Assembly (NCBI GenBank): GCA_021808285.1
Contig: JAKBBV010000018.1
Span: 1-48,565 of the forward strand
Length of the DNA stretch: 48,565 nt
Direction of reading: 5' to 3'
Source: Pseudomonadota bacterium
GTDB lineage: Bacteria; Pseudomonadota; Alphaproteobacteria; Caulobacterales; Caulobacteraceae
Both the position numbers and the translations under genes were made by a program. The notes beneath the pieces were generated by a model. It was not told the DNA's origin. It ran no database searches and worked only from the letters and a program-made list of their open reading frames with translations. Each line of letters begins with the position of its first letter. Positions within the stretch are counted from its first letter, which is position 1. Positions 27,119 through 36,085 of this stretch are shown in pieces.

Positions 27119-28330
27119 ATGGCCGAGCGCGACTTTCAGATTGTCGGCGACCTTGTCGAGGAAGCCCTCGGTCGTCAGCCAGCCCTGAGCGTCGCCGACC
27201 AGCAGGGCGAGATCCTTGGTCATGAACCCCGCTTCAACCGTAGAGACGCAGACAGCCTCCAGGGTCTTGGCGAAGCGACCCAGGGGCGCATTGCCGTCCA
27301 GCTCCGCGCGATGGCTGAGCCCCCGGGTCCACGCGAAGATCGAGGCGATGGAATTGGTTGAGGTGCTCTCGCCACGCTGATGCTGACGGAAGTGGCGGGT
27401 CACGGTCCCGTGGGCGGCCTCGGACTCCACGATCTTGCCATCCGGCGTCATCAGAACCGAGGTCATCAGGCCGAGCGAGCCGAAACCCTGCGCGACCTGA
27501 TCCGACTGAACATCACCGTCATAGTTCTTGCACGCCCAGACGAAGCCGCCGGGCCACTTGAGCGCCGAAGCGACCATGTCGTCGATCAGGCGGTGCTCGT
27601 AGGTGATGCCCGCCGCCTTGAAGCGGTCCGCAAACTCGGACACATAGATGTGCTGGAAGATGTCCTTGAAACGCCCGTCATAGGCCTTGAGGATGGTGTT
27701 CTTGGTCGAGAGATAGACCGGATAGTGCCGGTTAAGCCCATAGGTCAGGCTGGCGCGAGCGAACTCGGCGATGGAGTCGTCAAGGTTGTACATGCCCATG
27801 GCCACGCCGCCGCCCGGATAGGCAAAGACCTCGTGCTCGATGATCTGGCCGTCCTCGCCCTCGAAACGCATCGTCAGCTTCCCGGCGCCGGGGACAACGA
27901 AGTCGGTCGCGCGATACTGATCGCCGTAGGCATGCCGGCCGATGATGATCGGCTGGGTCCAGGTCGGCACCAACCGCGGCACATTGCGGCACAGGATCGG
28001 CTCGCGAAACACCACGCCGCCCAGAATGTTGCGGATCGTGCCATTGGGCGACTTCCACATCTTCTTCAGGCTGAATTCCTTCACCCGCGCTTCGTCCGGG
28101 GTGATGGTCGCGCATTTGATGCCGACGCCGCAGGCCTTGATCGCCTCGGCCGCCTCTATGGTGACCTTGTCGTCCGTGGCGTCGCGGTTCTCCATCCCGA
28201 GGTCGAAATACTGAATCGGAATGTCCAGAAACGGAAAGATCAGCTTGTCCTTGATCATCGCCCAGATGACGCGGGTCATTTCGTCGCCATCGAGATCGAC
28301 GACCGGATTGGCGACTTTGATTTTTTCCAT
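27116..28330 (-). CDS. icd: isocitrate dehydrogenase (NADP+)
   Basis: 404 residues, the length of the dimeric, eukaryote-like type II NADP enzyme found in Alphaproteobacteria. It converts isocitrate to 2-oxoglutarate in the TCA cycle. Seen: [20 protein letters not shown] near the N-terminus, [31 protein letters not shown] (substrate-binding region), [20 protein letters not shown] (metal-binding Asp) and the NADP-binding [17 protein letters not shown]. The ATG is at 28330. The TAG stop is supplied by the first bases of a dispersed repeat. A good promoter lies about 110 bp upstream. Confidence 0.96.
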   Translation of the reverse strand: MEKIKVANPVVDLDGDEMTRVIWAMIKDKLIFPFLDIPIQYFDLGMENRDATDDKVTIEAAEAIKACGVGIKCATITPDEARVKEFSLKKMWKSPNGTIRNILGGVVFREPILCRNVPRLVPTWTQPIIIGRHAYGDQYRATDFVVPGAGKLTMRFEGEDGQIIEHEVFAYPGGGVAMGMYNLDDSIAEFARASLTYGLNRHYPVYLSTKNTILKAYDGRFKDIFQHIYVSEFADRFKAAGITYEHRLIDDMVASALKWPGGFVWACKNYDGDVQSDQVAQGFGSLGLMTSVLMTPDGKIVESEAAHGTVTRHFRQHQRGESTSTNSIASIFAWTRGLSHRAELDGNAPLGRFAKTLEAVCVSTVEAGFMTKDLALLVGDAQGWLTTEGFLDKVADNLKVALGH

Positions 28331-28436
28331 GACGACGGGCTACGCTCCCTGCGATCCGGTCTTGAGACGGCGATAGGCCTCCGCGAGGGCGTCCCGGGGC
28401 GAGGGCCCGGCAGGGGGCGCGACGGAGGCGCGCAGG

Positions 28437-28465
28437 GCTATAGAACCGGAATGCGTCGCGCGCAA
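28437..28465 (-). promoter_or_regulatory. candidate icd promoter
   Basis: On the minus strand, TTGCGC (28465-28460), a 17-base spacer and TATAGC (28442-28437). Transcription would begin near 28430 and leave a leader of about 100 nt before the icd ATG at 28330. The 218-bp gap 28331-28548 also holds a 56-codon frame (28340-28510) that I do not accept as a gene. Confidence 0.45.
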
Positions 28466-28548
28466 AGCCGGAACGCGCCTGGGATTCATCTCCTCAAGCC
28501 GCGAGCCCATGCCGCAAGGCGGAAACGCCAGGCGCGATACGGGCCAAG

Positions 28549-29595
28549 TCAAGCCGGCCTCATCGCCTGCGTGATCCGCGCGGCCGCCTCGCCGAACAGC
28601 TTCGCGCGCGCGTCCGACGTGGCCGTCGAGCCGATTTGAAACCCCGCGATGACGATTTGCGGTCCCCGGGGCAGGCTGGCGACGGCCCACACCGAATCCA
28701 CTGCGGTGAAGCCAAGGTCGGTGGGCGCGGCCCCCGCCTTTTGGGCCAGGCCCGTTCCCGCCGGAAGGCCGCGACTCAGGCCCGATCTGGGCTCCGACGC
28801 CGTCATCAGACTCAGAAGGAAGGCCGTGGAGGCGAGCGACAGCAAACCGCCGCCGGCGAGCTTGAGCAAAAAGTCCGCGGCGGCCGGAGCCGTCGCCGTG
28901 TCGCGATCGTCGGCGAGATAGGCGTCCATAGCCGCCTGCCGGACCGAGGGCGGGCGCAGATCCCGCGCCCTTGACCACCCCTGAGGTGTGGCCCAGTCGG
29001 GCTGAAACGGTCCCGTCGCAAAGAGATCGCAGAGGCGCTCACGCTCGGGCCGGTCGAGGCGCATCCCTCCCAGGCCGATTCGGGAGAGAAAGGCGTTCAC
29101 CGCGCCGGGACCGCCGATTCGCGTCAACACGGTGTCGGAGGCGGTGGCGTCATCATGCTGGATGGCCAGAGCGATAAGATCCGCCAGCGGCAAGGCGAGG
29201 CTCGCCCCCGCCCCGGCCAGAAGTCGAGCGTTGAGTCGGCTGGGCGGCGGCGACAGGTCGTCGCGACGCAACTCGACCGGCGTGTTCAGGGACAGCGCGC
29301 CCGCATCGATGCGATCGAGCGCGGCCGCGGCGACCAGCAGCTTGGACTCGGCCCCGAGGGGATAGCGGCCCCGGCTATCGGCGGCCCAGGCCCCGGCCCT
29401 TCCCACCTGCGCGACCGCGAGATTGAACAACCCCGGTCTCGCCTGGGTCGCCAGCCCCGTCACGCCCTGGTCCAGGCGCCGCGCGTCGAGGGTGGCGAAG
29501 ACGGGCGCGGTTTTTGGCTTTTCCGTGCAGCCCAACGGTCCAATCCCGAGACTCGCGAGGCTGGAGACGAGAAGGCGACGTCGGTGCAGACTCAT
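28549..29595 (-). CDS. exported class A beta-lactamase-fold protein without the active-site serine
   Basis: 348 residues. Twin-arginine-type leader (HRRRLLVSSLASLGIG, 4-19), possibly ending at C23. The body matches class A serine beta-lactamases: RYPLGAESKLLVAAAAL (78-93) at the SxxK box, QHDDATASDTVL (146-157) at the SDN loop, RLDRPERERL (179-188) at the omega loop and AQKAGAAPTD (284-293) at the KTG box. The nucleophile Ser is Ala (A82, A-E-S-K), the SDN triad is D-D-A, and KTG is KAG. The omega-loop Glu (E184) remains. Hydrolysis by the normal mechanism is therefore unlikely. The frame is intact, suggesting a binding or structural role. It is divergent from trmJ. Confidence 0.72.
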   Translation of the reverse strand: MSLHRRRLLVSSLASLGIGPLGCTEKPKTAPVFATLDARRLDQGVTGLATQARPGLFNLAVAQVGRAGAWAADSRGRYPLGAESKLLVAAAALDRIDAGALSLNTPVELRRDDLSPPPSRLNARLLAGAGASLALPLADLIALAIQHDDATASDTVLTRIGGPGAVNAFLSRIGLGGMRLDRPERERLCDLFATGPFQPDWATPQGWSRARDLRPPSVRQAAMDAYLADDRDTATAPAAADFLLKLAGGGLLSLASTAFLLSLMTASEPRSGLSRGLPAGTGLAQKAGAAPTDLGFTAVDSVWAVASLPRGPQIVIAGFQIGSTATSDARAKLFGEAAARITQAMRPA

Positions 29596-29658
29596 GGTGC
29601 GTGAGACTCGATCAGGTGACGCATCGCGCCTGCAGAGCCTTTTGTCCTACAATGAGGC

Positions 29659-30456
29659 ATGGACGCGCGCAGCCCCCAAAGCTCGGAATTCGAGCCGCCC
29701 TTCATCATCCTGGACATGCCGCAACTGGCCGAGAACATCGGCGCCGCCGCCCGGATCATGCTCAATTTCGGCCTGGATCGGCTCCGCCTGGTGCGCCCCC
29801 GCGATGGCTGGCCGCAGCCGAAGGCCTGGGCTGCGGCGTCCGGCGCTGAGGCCCCGCTGGAGGGGGTCGAGGTGTTCGAGCGGGTGGCCGATGCCGTCTC
29901 GGACCTCCACTTCGTTCTCGCCGCCACGGCCAGGCCGCGGGAGGTCACCTTGCCGGTCCTGACCCCTCGTGAGGCTGCCGCAGAGCTTCACGCCCGGGCC
30001 CCGCATCAACGCACCGCCATCCTCTTCGGCGGTGAACGGGCCGGACTGGAGACCGCCGACATCGCGCTCTGCCAGGGAATCCTGACGATACCCGTGGCCG
30101 AGCGGCACACCTCACTCAACCTCGCCCAGGCGGTCGGAGTCTGCGCCTATGAATGGCGGATGGGCGAGTTCGACCGTCCGCCTGCGCGATTTGGCGCGCC
30201 AGAGCCGCCAGCGGACGGCGGCGCACTCCTCGGCTTCTACCAACATCTGGAGGATGAACTGGAGACCGCGGGGTTCTTTCACCCGCCAGAGAAGAAGGCG
30301 ACCATGGTGCGCAATCTGCGCGCGGCGCTGGGACGCGGGGGATTCACCGATCAGGAGGTTCGGACCCTGCGCGGGGTGGTCACGGCTCTATCGCGGGGCC
30401 GGGGCAAGGTGCTCGCCAAACTCGCAGCCCGAAAACAGGCGCCCGCCAAACCTTGA
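29659..30456 (+). CDS. trmJ: tRNA/rRNA 2'-O-methyltransferase, TrmJ type
   Basis: 265 residues. SpoU-class (SPOUT) methyltransferase with a trefoil-knot SAM site: NIGAAARIMLNFGLDRLRLVRP (motif 1 region), ILFGGERAGLETADI (motif 2) and ERHTSLNLAQAVGVCAYEW (motif 3). The C-terminal extension of about 100 residues fits TrmJ, which methylates position 32 of tRNA in the anticodon loop; other SpoU members modify rRNA, so the target is inferred. The ATG at 29659 lies in a 63-bp gap from the divergent beta-lactamase-like gene. Its stop overlaps the -35 of the rpsD promoter. Confidence 0.82.
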   Translation: MDARSPQSSEFEPPFIILDMPQLAENIGAAARIMLNFGLDRLRLVRPRDGWPQPKAWAAASGAEAPLEGVEVFERVADAVSDLHFVLAATARPREVTLPVLTPREAAAELHARAPHQRTAILFGGERAGLETADIALCQGILTIPVAERHTSLNLAQAVGVCAYEWRMGEFDRPPARFGAPEPPADGGALLGFYQHLEDELETAGFFHPPEKKATMVRNLRAALGRGGFTDQEVRTLRGVVTALSRGRGKVLAKLAARKQAPAKP

Positions 30457-30481
30457 CGTCGCCGGACCACTTGCCCATAAG
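30453..30481 (+). promoter_or_regulatory. candidate rpsD promoter
   Basis: TTGACG (30453-30458), a 17-base spacer and CATAAG (30476-30481). The -35 overlaps the trmJ stop codon. The leader to the rpsD ATG at 30614 would be about 125 nt. Confidence 0.5.
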
Positions 30482-30613
30482 CGCGCCTCCTACGCGTCCC
30501 CGGTCCGCCGGCGGGCGCGAGGGCCTATGACGGGTTGATGTGCCGCCGCCGTTGAAAACGCCGGGCCATTGGGGGCTCGGCCGGCTCGCATCGAAGAAGT
30601 GGGTTCATCGCGC

Positions 30614-31231
30614 ATGTCCAAGCGCCTATCAGCCAAGTACAAGCTCGACCGTCGTATGGGCGAGAACATCTGGGGCCGTCCGAAGTCGCCGATCAATCAG
30701 CGCGCCTATGGCCCCGGTCAGCACGGCCAGCGCCGCAAGAGCAAGATTTCGGATTTCGGCCTGCAGCTTCGCGCCAAGCAGAAGCTCAAGGGCTATTACG
30801 GCAACCTGACCGAGAAGCAGTTCTCGCGCACCTATGAGGAAGCCGCGCGCCGCAAGGGCAATACCTCGGAGAATCTGATCGCCCTCCTGGAGTCGCGCCT
30901 GGATGCGGTCGTCTATCGCGCCAAGTTCACCCCCACCGTCTTCTCCGCTCGTCAATTCGTGAACCACGGCCACGTCATGGTGAACGGCAAGCGGGTGAAC
31001 ATCCCGTCCTATCGCCTGAAGCCGGGCGATGTGGTCCAGGTGCGCGAGCGCTCGCGCAACATGGCCCTGGTGCTTGAGGCCCTGCAGCTCAGCGAACGCG
31101 ACACGCCCGACTATGTGGAGGTCGACGCCAAGGCGATGTCGGCCAAGCTGGTCCGTGCGCCGGAGCTGGCCGAAGTGCCCTATCCGGTGAAGATGGAGCC
31201 CAACCTGGTGGTTGAATACTACGCGTCCTAG
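30614..31231 (+). CDS. rpsD: 30S ribosomal protein uS4
   Basis: 205 residues, standard. It is a primary 16S rRNA-binding protein of the 30S subunit. The N-terminal region [39 protein letters not shown] and the S4 RNA-binding motif [20 protein letters not shown] are all present. The zinc-type CxxC cluster is absent, as in most Alphaproteobacteria. The ATG at 30614 gives the family start [11 protein letters not shown]. It stands alone, unlinked to the alpha operon, which is normal in this class. A promoter lies at 30453-30481. Confidence 0.97.
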   Translation: MSKRLSAKYKLDRRMGENIWGRPKSPINQRAYGPGQHGQRRKSKISDFGLQLRAKQKLKGYYGNLTEKQFSRTYEEAARRKGNTSENLIALLESRLDAVVYRAKFTPTVFSARQFVNHGHVMVNGKRVNIPSYRLKPGDVVQVRERSRNMALVLEALQLSERDTPDYVEVDAKAMSAKLVRAPELAEVPYPVKMEPNLVVEYYAS

Positions 31232-31346
31232 GACGCCGGATTCGCCCTTGGGTATCGCCTTTCGGCGCGCAGGCCCGGCGTCCGCGCGTCGGGTTCTTCG
31301 GGGCGAGAGATTCAGACCTCGCCTCCCGTTTCACCCCGAATCCGAG

Positions 31347-31375
31347 GGCGCCGAACCTTTAGGCGCCGACCTTTT
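31347..31375 (+). terminator. possible rpsD terminator
   Basis: GGCGCC (31347-31352) and GGCGCC (31362-31367) are self-complementary copies that can form a 6-bp stem with a 9-nt loop, followed by GACCTTTT. It lies in the 231-bp convergent gap 31232-31462 between rpsD and grxD. That gap otherwise shows no gene. Confidence 0.4.
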
Positions 31376-31462
31376 GGGTATTTTCATGGGTGCTAATCGC
31401 GGAAGCGCGGGCCTCAGGAATGTGTCTGCCGCCCGCCCCGCCCCGCGCTCTCCGACCCTTGT

Positions 31463-31804
31463 TCAGGCCGGCAGCAGGCCCTGCTCCGCGAAGAGCCCCT
31501 TGAGCTCGCCGGACTGATACATTTCACGGATGATGTCGCAGCCGCCGACGAACTCGCCCTTCACATAGAGCTGGGGAATGGTGGGCCAGTCGGAATAGGC
31601 CTTGATGCCCTGACGCAGGGCATCGCTCTGCAGGATGTTCACAGCGGCGAAATCAACGCCCACCTGATCCAGAATCTGCACCACCGTCGCGGAGAACCCG
31701 CAGGCGGGCTGATCCGGGACCCCCTTCATGAACAGAACCACAGGGTTCTCTTTGACCGCCTTGTCGATGAAGGCGTTGACGTCGGCGTCAAGGGTCTCGC
31801 TCAT
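31463..31804 (-). CDS. grxD: monothiol glutaredoxin, CGFS type
   Basis: 113 residues. CGFS glutaredoxins carry and deliver [2Fe-2S] clusters with glutathione and pair with BolA. Seen: [21 protein letters not shown] with the CGFS site, [19 protein letters not shown] (cis-Pro TIP and GSH-binding GGCD) and a C-terminal [10 protein letters not shown]. The ATG at 31804 gives MSETLDADV, and an upstream in-frame start is less likely. It follows bolA (120 bp downstream of the bolA stop), so both partners of the Fe-S sensor pair lie in one transcription unit. Confidence 0.94.
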   Translation of the reverse strand: MSETLDADVNAFIDKAVKENPVVLFMKGVPDQPACGFSATVVQILDQVGVDFAAVNILQSDALRQGIKAYSDWPTIPQLYVKGEFVGGCDIIREMYQSGELKGLFAEQGLLPA

Positions 31805-31871
31805 GGCAGGCGTTCCGTTATCGGGGCCGGAGGCGGCCCCATGCCCCAAGAGCTAGGCGCCCGTCCCCTCC

Positions 31872-31934
31872 GGGTCAAGGCGTCAGGCTGGCGGGTCAAG
31901 GCGTCAGGCCGGCGGGTCAAGGCGTCAGGCCGGC
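31872..31934 (-). repeat. three tandem 21-bp repeats containing the bolA stop codon
   Basis: Three adjacent 21-bp units (31872-31892, 31893-31913, 31914-31934) on the plus strand begin GGGTCAAGGCGTCAGG. They differ at one base (T in unit 1, C in units 2 and 3). The bolA TGA (31927-31925) lies inside unit 3. As 21 is a multiple of three, units 2 and 1 carry the same TGA in the bolA frame. Confidence 0.9.
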
Positions 31935-32158
31935 GCGGAGGTTTCGAGGGCGAGGGCGTGAAGCTGGCCGCCCACCGCCCCGCCCAGAGCTTCATAGACA
32001 AGCTTATGCTGACGCACCCGGGGCAGGCCGCCGAATGCGGCCGAGACGATGCGCACGCGATAGTGATCGCCGTCCCCGGCCAGATCCTCAACATCGATCT
32101 TCGCGTCGGCGAAGGCCCCTCGCAGGCGGGTCTCTATTTCCTCAGCTGACATGGCCAT
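31925..32158 (-). CDS. bolA: BolA family protein
   Basis: 77 residues. It works with CGFS glutaredoxin in Fe-S trafficking or sensing. The family core is seen: EEIETRLRGAFADAKIDVED, DGDHYRVRIVSAAFGGLPRV and RVRQHKLVYEALGG, where the His supplies a cluster ligand. The ATG at 32158 has GAGG nine bases upstream; an ATG two codons later is the alternative. It starts 11 bp after the purL stop, suggesting co-transcription. The stop codon region is tandemly triplicated. Confidence 0.9.
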   Translation of the reverse strand: MAMSAEEIETRLRGAFADAKIDVEDLAGDGDHYRVRIVSAAFGGLPRVRQHKLVYEALGGAVGGQLHALALETSAPA

Positions 32159-32169
32159 GGTGATAATCC

Positions 32170-34413
32170 TCAAGTCTCGGCGGAGGCGTTCACGCTTCCG
32201 GCCATAAAGGCTGGCAGCCATCCCTCATGGGCGTCGCGCAGGCAAGCCAGAGACACCGAGAACAGGCCCTCGACGGCCAGGGTCTCGCCGCCAGCCCGTC
32301 CGATGATCGCCGCCGCGACGCCCGCCGCCGCGGCCCGGGCGAGTACGGGGGCGGCTTGGTCCACGGCGATGAGGTAGCGGCCCTGATCCTCGCCGAACAA
32401 CGCGCCTACAGGCGGACCCGCCGGCGCCTGGGCCTTCACCCCCACGCCGGAGGCCAGGGCCATTTCCGCGACGGCCACGATCAGGCCGCCGTCGGAGAGA
32501 TCGTGCACCGTCCGCACGCCATCATCCGCGATCAACGCCCGGACGAGTTCCCCGGCCGCCCTCTCGCGCTCCAGGTCGACCGGCGGCGGCGCCCCGTCCT
32601 CTCGGCCGAGCACGTCGCGCAGATACAGGCTTGCTCCCAGTTCACCGTGGGTCTCGCCCACCAGAATCAGGGTCTGCCCCGCCTTCAGATTCGAATAGAC
32701 GGCGCGGCGGCTGGCCTCGGCGAGGAGGCCCACGCCCCCGACCACGGGGGTGGGCGGGATCGCTTCGCCATCGGTCTCATTATAGAGACTGACATTGCCG
32801 CTCACGACTGGGAAATCCAGGGCCCGGCAGGCCTGGGACATGCCCTCGATGGCGGCGACGATCTGGCCCATGATGTGTGGCTTCTCTGGGTTGCCAAAGT
32901 TCAGATTGTCGGTGATGGCGAGCGGCCTGGCCCCGACCGCGCACAGATTGCGCCAGGCCTCGGCGACAGCCTGCTTGCCGCCTTCCAGAGGGTCGGCGGC
33001 GACATAGCGCGGCGTGCAGTCACAGGTCATCGCCACGGCCTTGCGCGCGCCATGGACGCGAACCACCGCGGCGTCGGCGCCTGTGTCCGACTCCTCGAGG
33101 CTGTCGGCCATAACGTGACGGTCATACTGCTCCCAGATCCAGCGGCGCGACGCGAGGTCCGGAGAGCCGAGGAGCCGGATCAGAGCCTGCGCCCAGTCCT
33201 CCGGCGCGGGGATGTCCGCAGCCTTGAGACGAGGCGCCTTGGCCGGCGCCGTATGCGGCCGGTCATAGAGCGGGGCGTCGTCGGTGAGCGGCGCCAGCGG
33301 CAGGTCGCAAACGACCTCGCCCCTGTGCCGGAGCACGATGCGCCCGGTCTCCGTGGTAGTCCCGATCACCGCGGCATCGAGGCCCCAGCGGGCGAAGATG
33401 GCCTCCGCGTCCGCCTCACGACCGGGAGAGAGGATCGCCAGCATGCGCTCCTGGCTCTCCGACAGCATCATCTCATAGGCGCTCATTCCGGCTTCGCGCT
33501 GCGGCACGCGATCGAGATCGAGCTCCAGCCCGACGCCGCCCTTGCCCGCCATCTCCACGCTGGAGGAGGTGAGCCCCGCGGCGCCCATGTCCTGGATGGC
33601 GGCGACGGCGCCGGAGGCCATGAGCTCCAGCGTCGCCTCGATGAGCAGCTTTTCCGCGAATGGATCGCCCACCTGCACCGTCGGGCGCTTGGCCTCCGAC
33701 TCGGCGTCGAACTCCGCCGAAGCCATGGTGGCGCCGTGGATGCCGTCCCGCCCGGTCTTGGAGCCGAAATAGACCACCGGCAAATGCGGACCTGGCGCTG
33801 CGGAGTAGAAGATCTTGTCGGTCTCGGCGAGGCCGACGCACATGGCGTTGACGAGAATGTTGCCGTTATACCCGCGATGGAAATTCACCTCGCCGCCGAC
33901 GGTCGGCACGCCCACGCAGTTGCCATAACCGCCGATGCCCGACACGACGCCGGAGACGAGGCGGCGTGTCCGCGGGTCGGCAGGGTCGCCGAATCGCAAG
34001 GCGTTGAGCAGGGCGATCGGACGCGCGCCCATGGTGAAGACATCGCGCATGATGCCGCCGACGCCCGTCGCCGCGCCCTGATAGGGCTCGATGAACGAAG
34101 GGTGGTTGTGCGACTCCATCTTGAAGACGCAGGCCTGACCATCGCCCAGATCGACCACGCCGGCATTCTCGCCCGGCCCCTGGATCACCACCTCGCCCGT
34201 GGTCGGAAAACGGCGCAGATGCCGGCGTGAAGATTTATAGGAGCAATGCTCGCTCCACATCACCGAGAAGAGACCAAGCTCAACCGCATTGGGTTCGCGA
34301 TTCAACCGCTTCACGATCAGGGCGTATTCTTCGGCCTTGAGGCCGCTTTGCAGCGCGCCGGCGAGCCCAGGGACGGGACCCGTGACAGGGCCGGTGACAG
34401 ATGTCGAGGTCAT
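32170..34413 (-). CDS. purL: phosphoribosylformylglycinamidine synthase subunit PurL
   Basis: 747 residues, the 'small' PurL that works with separate PurS and PurQ, both encoded just upstream. It converts FGAR to FGAM with ATP and ammonia in purine synthesis. Seen: [15 protein letters not shown], the Gly/Met-rich substrate site [15 protein letters not shown]-like (here [18 protein letters not shown]), [18 protein letters not shown] and [18 protein letters not shown]. Intact throughout. The ATG at 34413 is unambiguous. It is separated from purQ by an oppositely oriented exported-protein gene, so purL probably has its own promoter in 34414-34687. Confidence 0.97.
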   Translation of the reverse strand: MTSTSVTGPVTGPVPGLAGALQSGLKAEEYALIVKRLNREPNAVELGLFSVMWSEHCSYKSSRRHLRRFPTTGEVVIQGPGENAGVVDLGDGQACVFKMESHNHPSFIEPYQGAATGVGGIMRDVFTMGARPIALLNALRFGDPADPRTRRLVSGVVSGIGGYGNCVGVPTVGGEVNFHRGYNGNILVNAMCVGLAETDKIFYSAAPGPHLPVVYFGSKTGRDGIHGATMASAEFDAESEAKRPTVQVGDPFAEKLLIEATLELMASGAVAAIQDMGAAGLTSSSVEMAGKGGVGLELDLDRVPQREAGMSAYEMMLSESQERMLAILSPGREADAEAIFARWGLDAAVIGTTTETGRIVLRHRGEVVCDLPLAPLTDDAPLYDRPHTAPAKAPRLKAADIPAPEDWAQALIRLLGSPDLASRRWIWEQYDRHVMADSLEESDTGADAAVVRVHGARKAVAMTCDCTPRYVAADPLEGGKQAVAEAWRNLCAVGARPLAITDNLNFGNPEKPHIMGQIVAAIEGMSQACRALDFPVVSGNVSLYNETDGEAIPPTPVVGGVGLLAEASRRAVYSNLKAGQTLILVGETHGELGASLYLRDVLGREDGAPPPVDLERERAAGELVRALIADDGVRTVHDLSDGGLIVAVAEMALASGVGVKAQAPAGPPVGALFGEDQGRYLIAVDQAAPVLARAAAAGVAAAIIGRAGGETLAVEGLFSVSLACLRDAHEGWLPAFMAGSVNASAET

Positions 34414-34499
34414 GCCCGCTTCTAGCCAATGCCGAGCGGGAACGCCAATCGCCAGCGATCAGACTCCTTCGCCCAGAGCTTGGGCGCGCGCCCGCTTTT

Positions 34500-34531
34500 T
34501 GTGCGTCGCAACACCACACGCACAATTTTTT
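34500..34531 (+). terminator. terminator-like hairpin in the purL divergent region
   Basis: TGTGCGT (34500-34506) pairs perfectly with ACGCACA (34518-34524) over an 11-nt loop, followed by A and six T (34526-34531). It is a convincing intrinsic-terminator shape on the plus strand, but no plus-strand gene lies upstream of it. See findings. Confidence 0.45.
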
Positions 34532-34552
34532 GCGGCGCCCGCGAAAAGGCCC

Positions 34553-34580
34553 TTGCCTTCTAAGTGAACGCTGTTATCTA
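34553..34580 (+). promoter_or_regulatory. candidate promoter of the small exported protein gene
   Basis: TTGCCT (34553-34558), a 16-base spacer and TATCTA (34575-34580). The transcript would start near 34587, about 100 nt before the ATG at 34688, which has TGGAGG upstream. Confidence 0.4.
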
Positions 34581-34687
34581 ATCAGTGTCAAGTTCTGGTC
34601 TCAGCGCGAATGCGAGGCGTCCAGGGCTGTGATCGCACCGACCGCTGCGTCCCCCCCGACGCTCAGGGCTTATTCTGGAGGCTCCCC

Positions 34688-35023
34688 ATGAAGTATGCAT
34701 TTTCCGCTGGCTGCGCCGCCCTCGTTCTGGCCATCGCCGGCGTCGCCCTGGCCGATGGCCAGGTGACCGCGACCCTGGCCCAGCCCGCGTCAGGCATGAC
34801 CAAGCTGATCGCCGGCCACGGCGTTTTCCGTTGCGAAGGTACGGCCTGCGTGTCCAGCTATGCGCCGGATGAGACCGGCACGCTCGACGCCTGCAAGGAC
34901 CTGGTGAAGAAGGTCGGCCGCGTCACCTACTACGCCCAGACCCGTCCGCTCAGCGACAAGGCCCTGGCGCAGTGCAATTCCGTCGCCCCGGCGCCCCGGG
35001 CTGACGCCACCGCTTCGCGCTGA
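34688..35023 (+). CDS. small exported protein, CC_3452-like
   Basis: 111 residues. A signal peptide (1-22, AGVALADG) is followed by a compact mature domain with one probable disulfide region: VFRCEGTACVSSYAPDE (Cys at about 52 and 57) and a later ACKDLVKKVGRVTYYA and ALAQCNS. This arrangement resembles the uncharacterised alphaproteobacterial family named after Caulobacter CC_3452; the match is from memory, and no function is known. A ribosome-binding site TGGAGG and a strong terminator frame it. It lies on the opposite strand between purQ and purL, interrupting the purine block. Confidence 0.75.
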   Translation: MKYAFSAGCAALVLAIAGVALADGQVTATLAQPASGMTKLIAGHGVFRCEGTACVSSYAPDETGTLDACKDLVKKVGRVTYYAQTRPLSDKALAQCNSVAPAPRADATASR

Positions 35024-35050
35024 TCACCTCCCTCGATCCGCGAGCTTCTG

Positions 35051-35107
35051 GCCCCGCCGGCGACGGCGGGGCTTTTTTCTTGGCCTCGGGGCTTTTTTCT
35101 CGGCCTC
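35051..35107 (+). terminator. strong intrinsic terminator with duplicated 3' half
   Basis: GCCCCGCCG (35051-35059) pairs with CGGCGGGGC (35064-35072) over a GCGA loop, followed by six T. The 20 bp 35068-35087 (GGGGCTTTTTTC...) are repeated at 35088-35107 with one mismatch, giving a second GGGGC-T6 tail. It ends the gene at 34688-35023 and faces the convergent purQ. Confidence 0.9.
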
Positions 35108-35159
35108 GCGGGGCAGGCAGGAGCGCAGATCCCAATCAGGACTTCGGCGCACCGCCGCG

Positions 35160-35834
35160 TCAGGCCGCCTCCAAGGCGCTTTGCAGGACGCTCTGAAACA
35201 CCATGGCCCCGTCGACGGAGCCGAGGTCGGATTCGAACGCCCGATCCGGGTGGGGCATCAGACCGAGGACGTTGCCGGTCTCATCGACGATGCCGGCGAT
35301 GTCCCGGGCGGACCCATTGGGGTTCTCGCGATAGCGAAACACGACCCGGCCCTCTCCCTCCAGCCGATCGAGCGTCTCGGAATCGGCGAAATAATTGCCC
35401 TCCTGATGGCCGACGGTCATCCAGGCGGTCCGCTGGCCCGCGAAGGCGGCGGTGAACCGGGTCTGGGCGTTCACCACATCGAGTTCGACCCGCTTGCAGA
35501 CATATTTGAGATCGCGGTTGCGCAACAGCGCTCCGGGCAACATCCCGGCCTCGCAAAGAACCTGAAAGCCGTTGCAGATCCCCGCGACTGCGACGCCGCG
35601 TCCGGCCGCCGCGCGCACGGCGTCCATAACCGGCGAGACCGCCGCCATCGCCCCGCATCGCAGATAGTCCCCGTAGGCGAAACCGCCGGGCAGGACCACC
35701 AGATCCAGACGGTCTGGCAAGGCCGTCTCCTGGTGCCAGACCATGTCAACATGGGCGCCGGTGGTCCGCTCCAGGGCGACCTTGCAGTCACGGTCGCAAT
35801 TGGATCCGGGAAAGACGATGACCGCGGCCCGCAT
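35160..35834 (-). CDS. purQ: phosphoribosylformylglycinamidine synthase, glutaminase subunit PurQ
   Basis: 224 residues. Class I glutamine amidotransferase that supplies ammonia to PurL. Catalytic Cys is C87 in [19 protein letters not shown], with His/Glu near the C-terminus in MPHPDRAFE (H195, E201). The N-terminus [16 protein letters not shown] is typical. The start codon overlaps the purS stop by one base (TGATG at 35836-35832), indicating coupled translation. The downstream neighbour is the convergent exported-protein gene instead of purL. Confidence 0.96.
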   Translation of the reverse strand: MRAAVIVFPGSNCDRDCKVALERTTGAHVDMVWHQETALPDRLDLVVLPGGFAYGDYLRCGAMAAVSPVMDAVRAAAGRGVAVAGICNGFQVLCEAGMLPGALLRNRDLKYVCKRVELDVVNAQTRFTAAFAGQRTAWMTVGHQEGNYFADSETLDRLEGEGRVVFRYRENPNGSARDIAGIVDETGNVLGLMPHPDRAFESDLGSVDGAMVFQSVLQSALEAA

Positions 35835-36085
35835 CAGGCGATCTCCACCTCGAAGCTCTCAATCACCGGATTGGCCAGAAGGCGACGACACATCGCCTCA
35901 ACCTGGGTTCTGGCCTCGTCTGCGTCCGCAGCCGCCACCTCGAACTGGATGAGCCGCCCGACCCGGACGTCGGCGACCCCGGGAAAGCCGAGGCCGTGCA
36001 GGGCCTGCTCTACAGCCTTGCCCTGGACATCCAGGACGCCCGCCTTGAGGAATACGCGGACCATCGCCTTGAAGGTTGAGCTCAC
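35834..36085 (-). CDS. purS: phosphoribosylformylglycinamidine synthase subunit PurS
   Basis: 83 residues. Small subunit that bridges PurQ and Pur[24 protein letters not shown] and the GRLIQFEV strand match the family. The preferred start is GTG at 36085, overlapping the purC stop by 4 nt (GTGA) with a GGTGGG-like site upstream. An ATG at 36064 would give a 76-residue product but has no properly spaced ribosome-binding site. It overlaps purQ by one base. Confidence 0.92.
   Translation of the reverse strand: MSSTFKAMVRVFLKAGVLDVQGKAVEQALHGLGFPGVADVRVGRLIQFEVAAADADEARTQVEAMCRRLLANPVIESFEVEIA

Noticed and set aside
28340-28510. 56-codon minus-strand frame between the beta-lactamase-like gene and icd
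   Set aside because: No usable ribosome-binding site for either ATG, no recognisable family, and the best icd promoter lies inside it.
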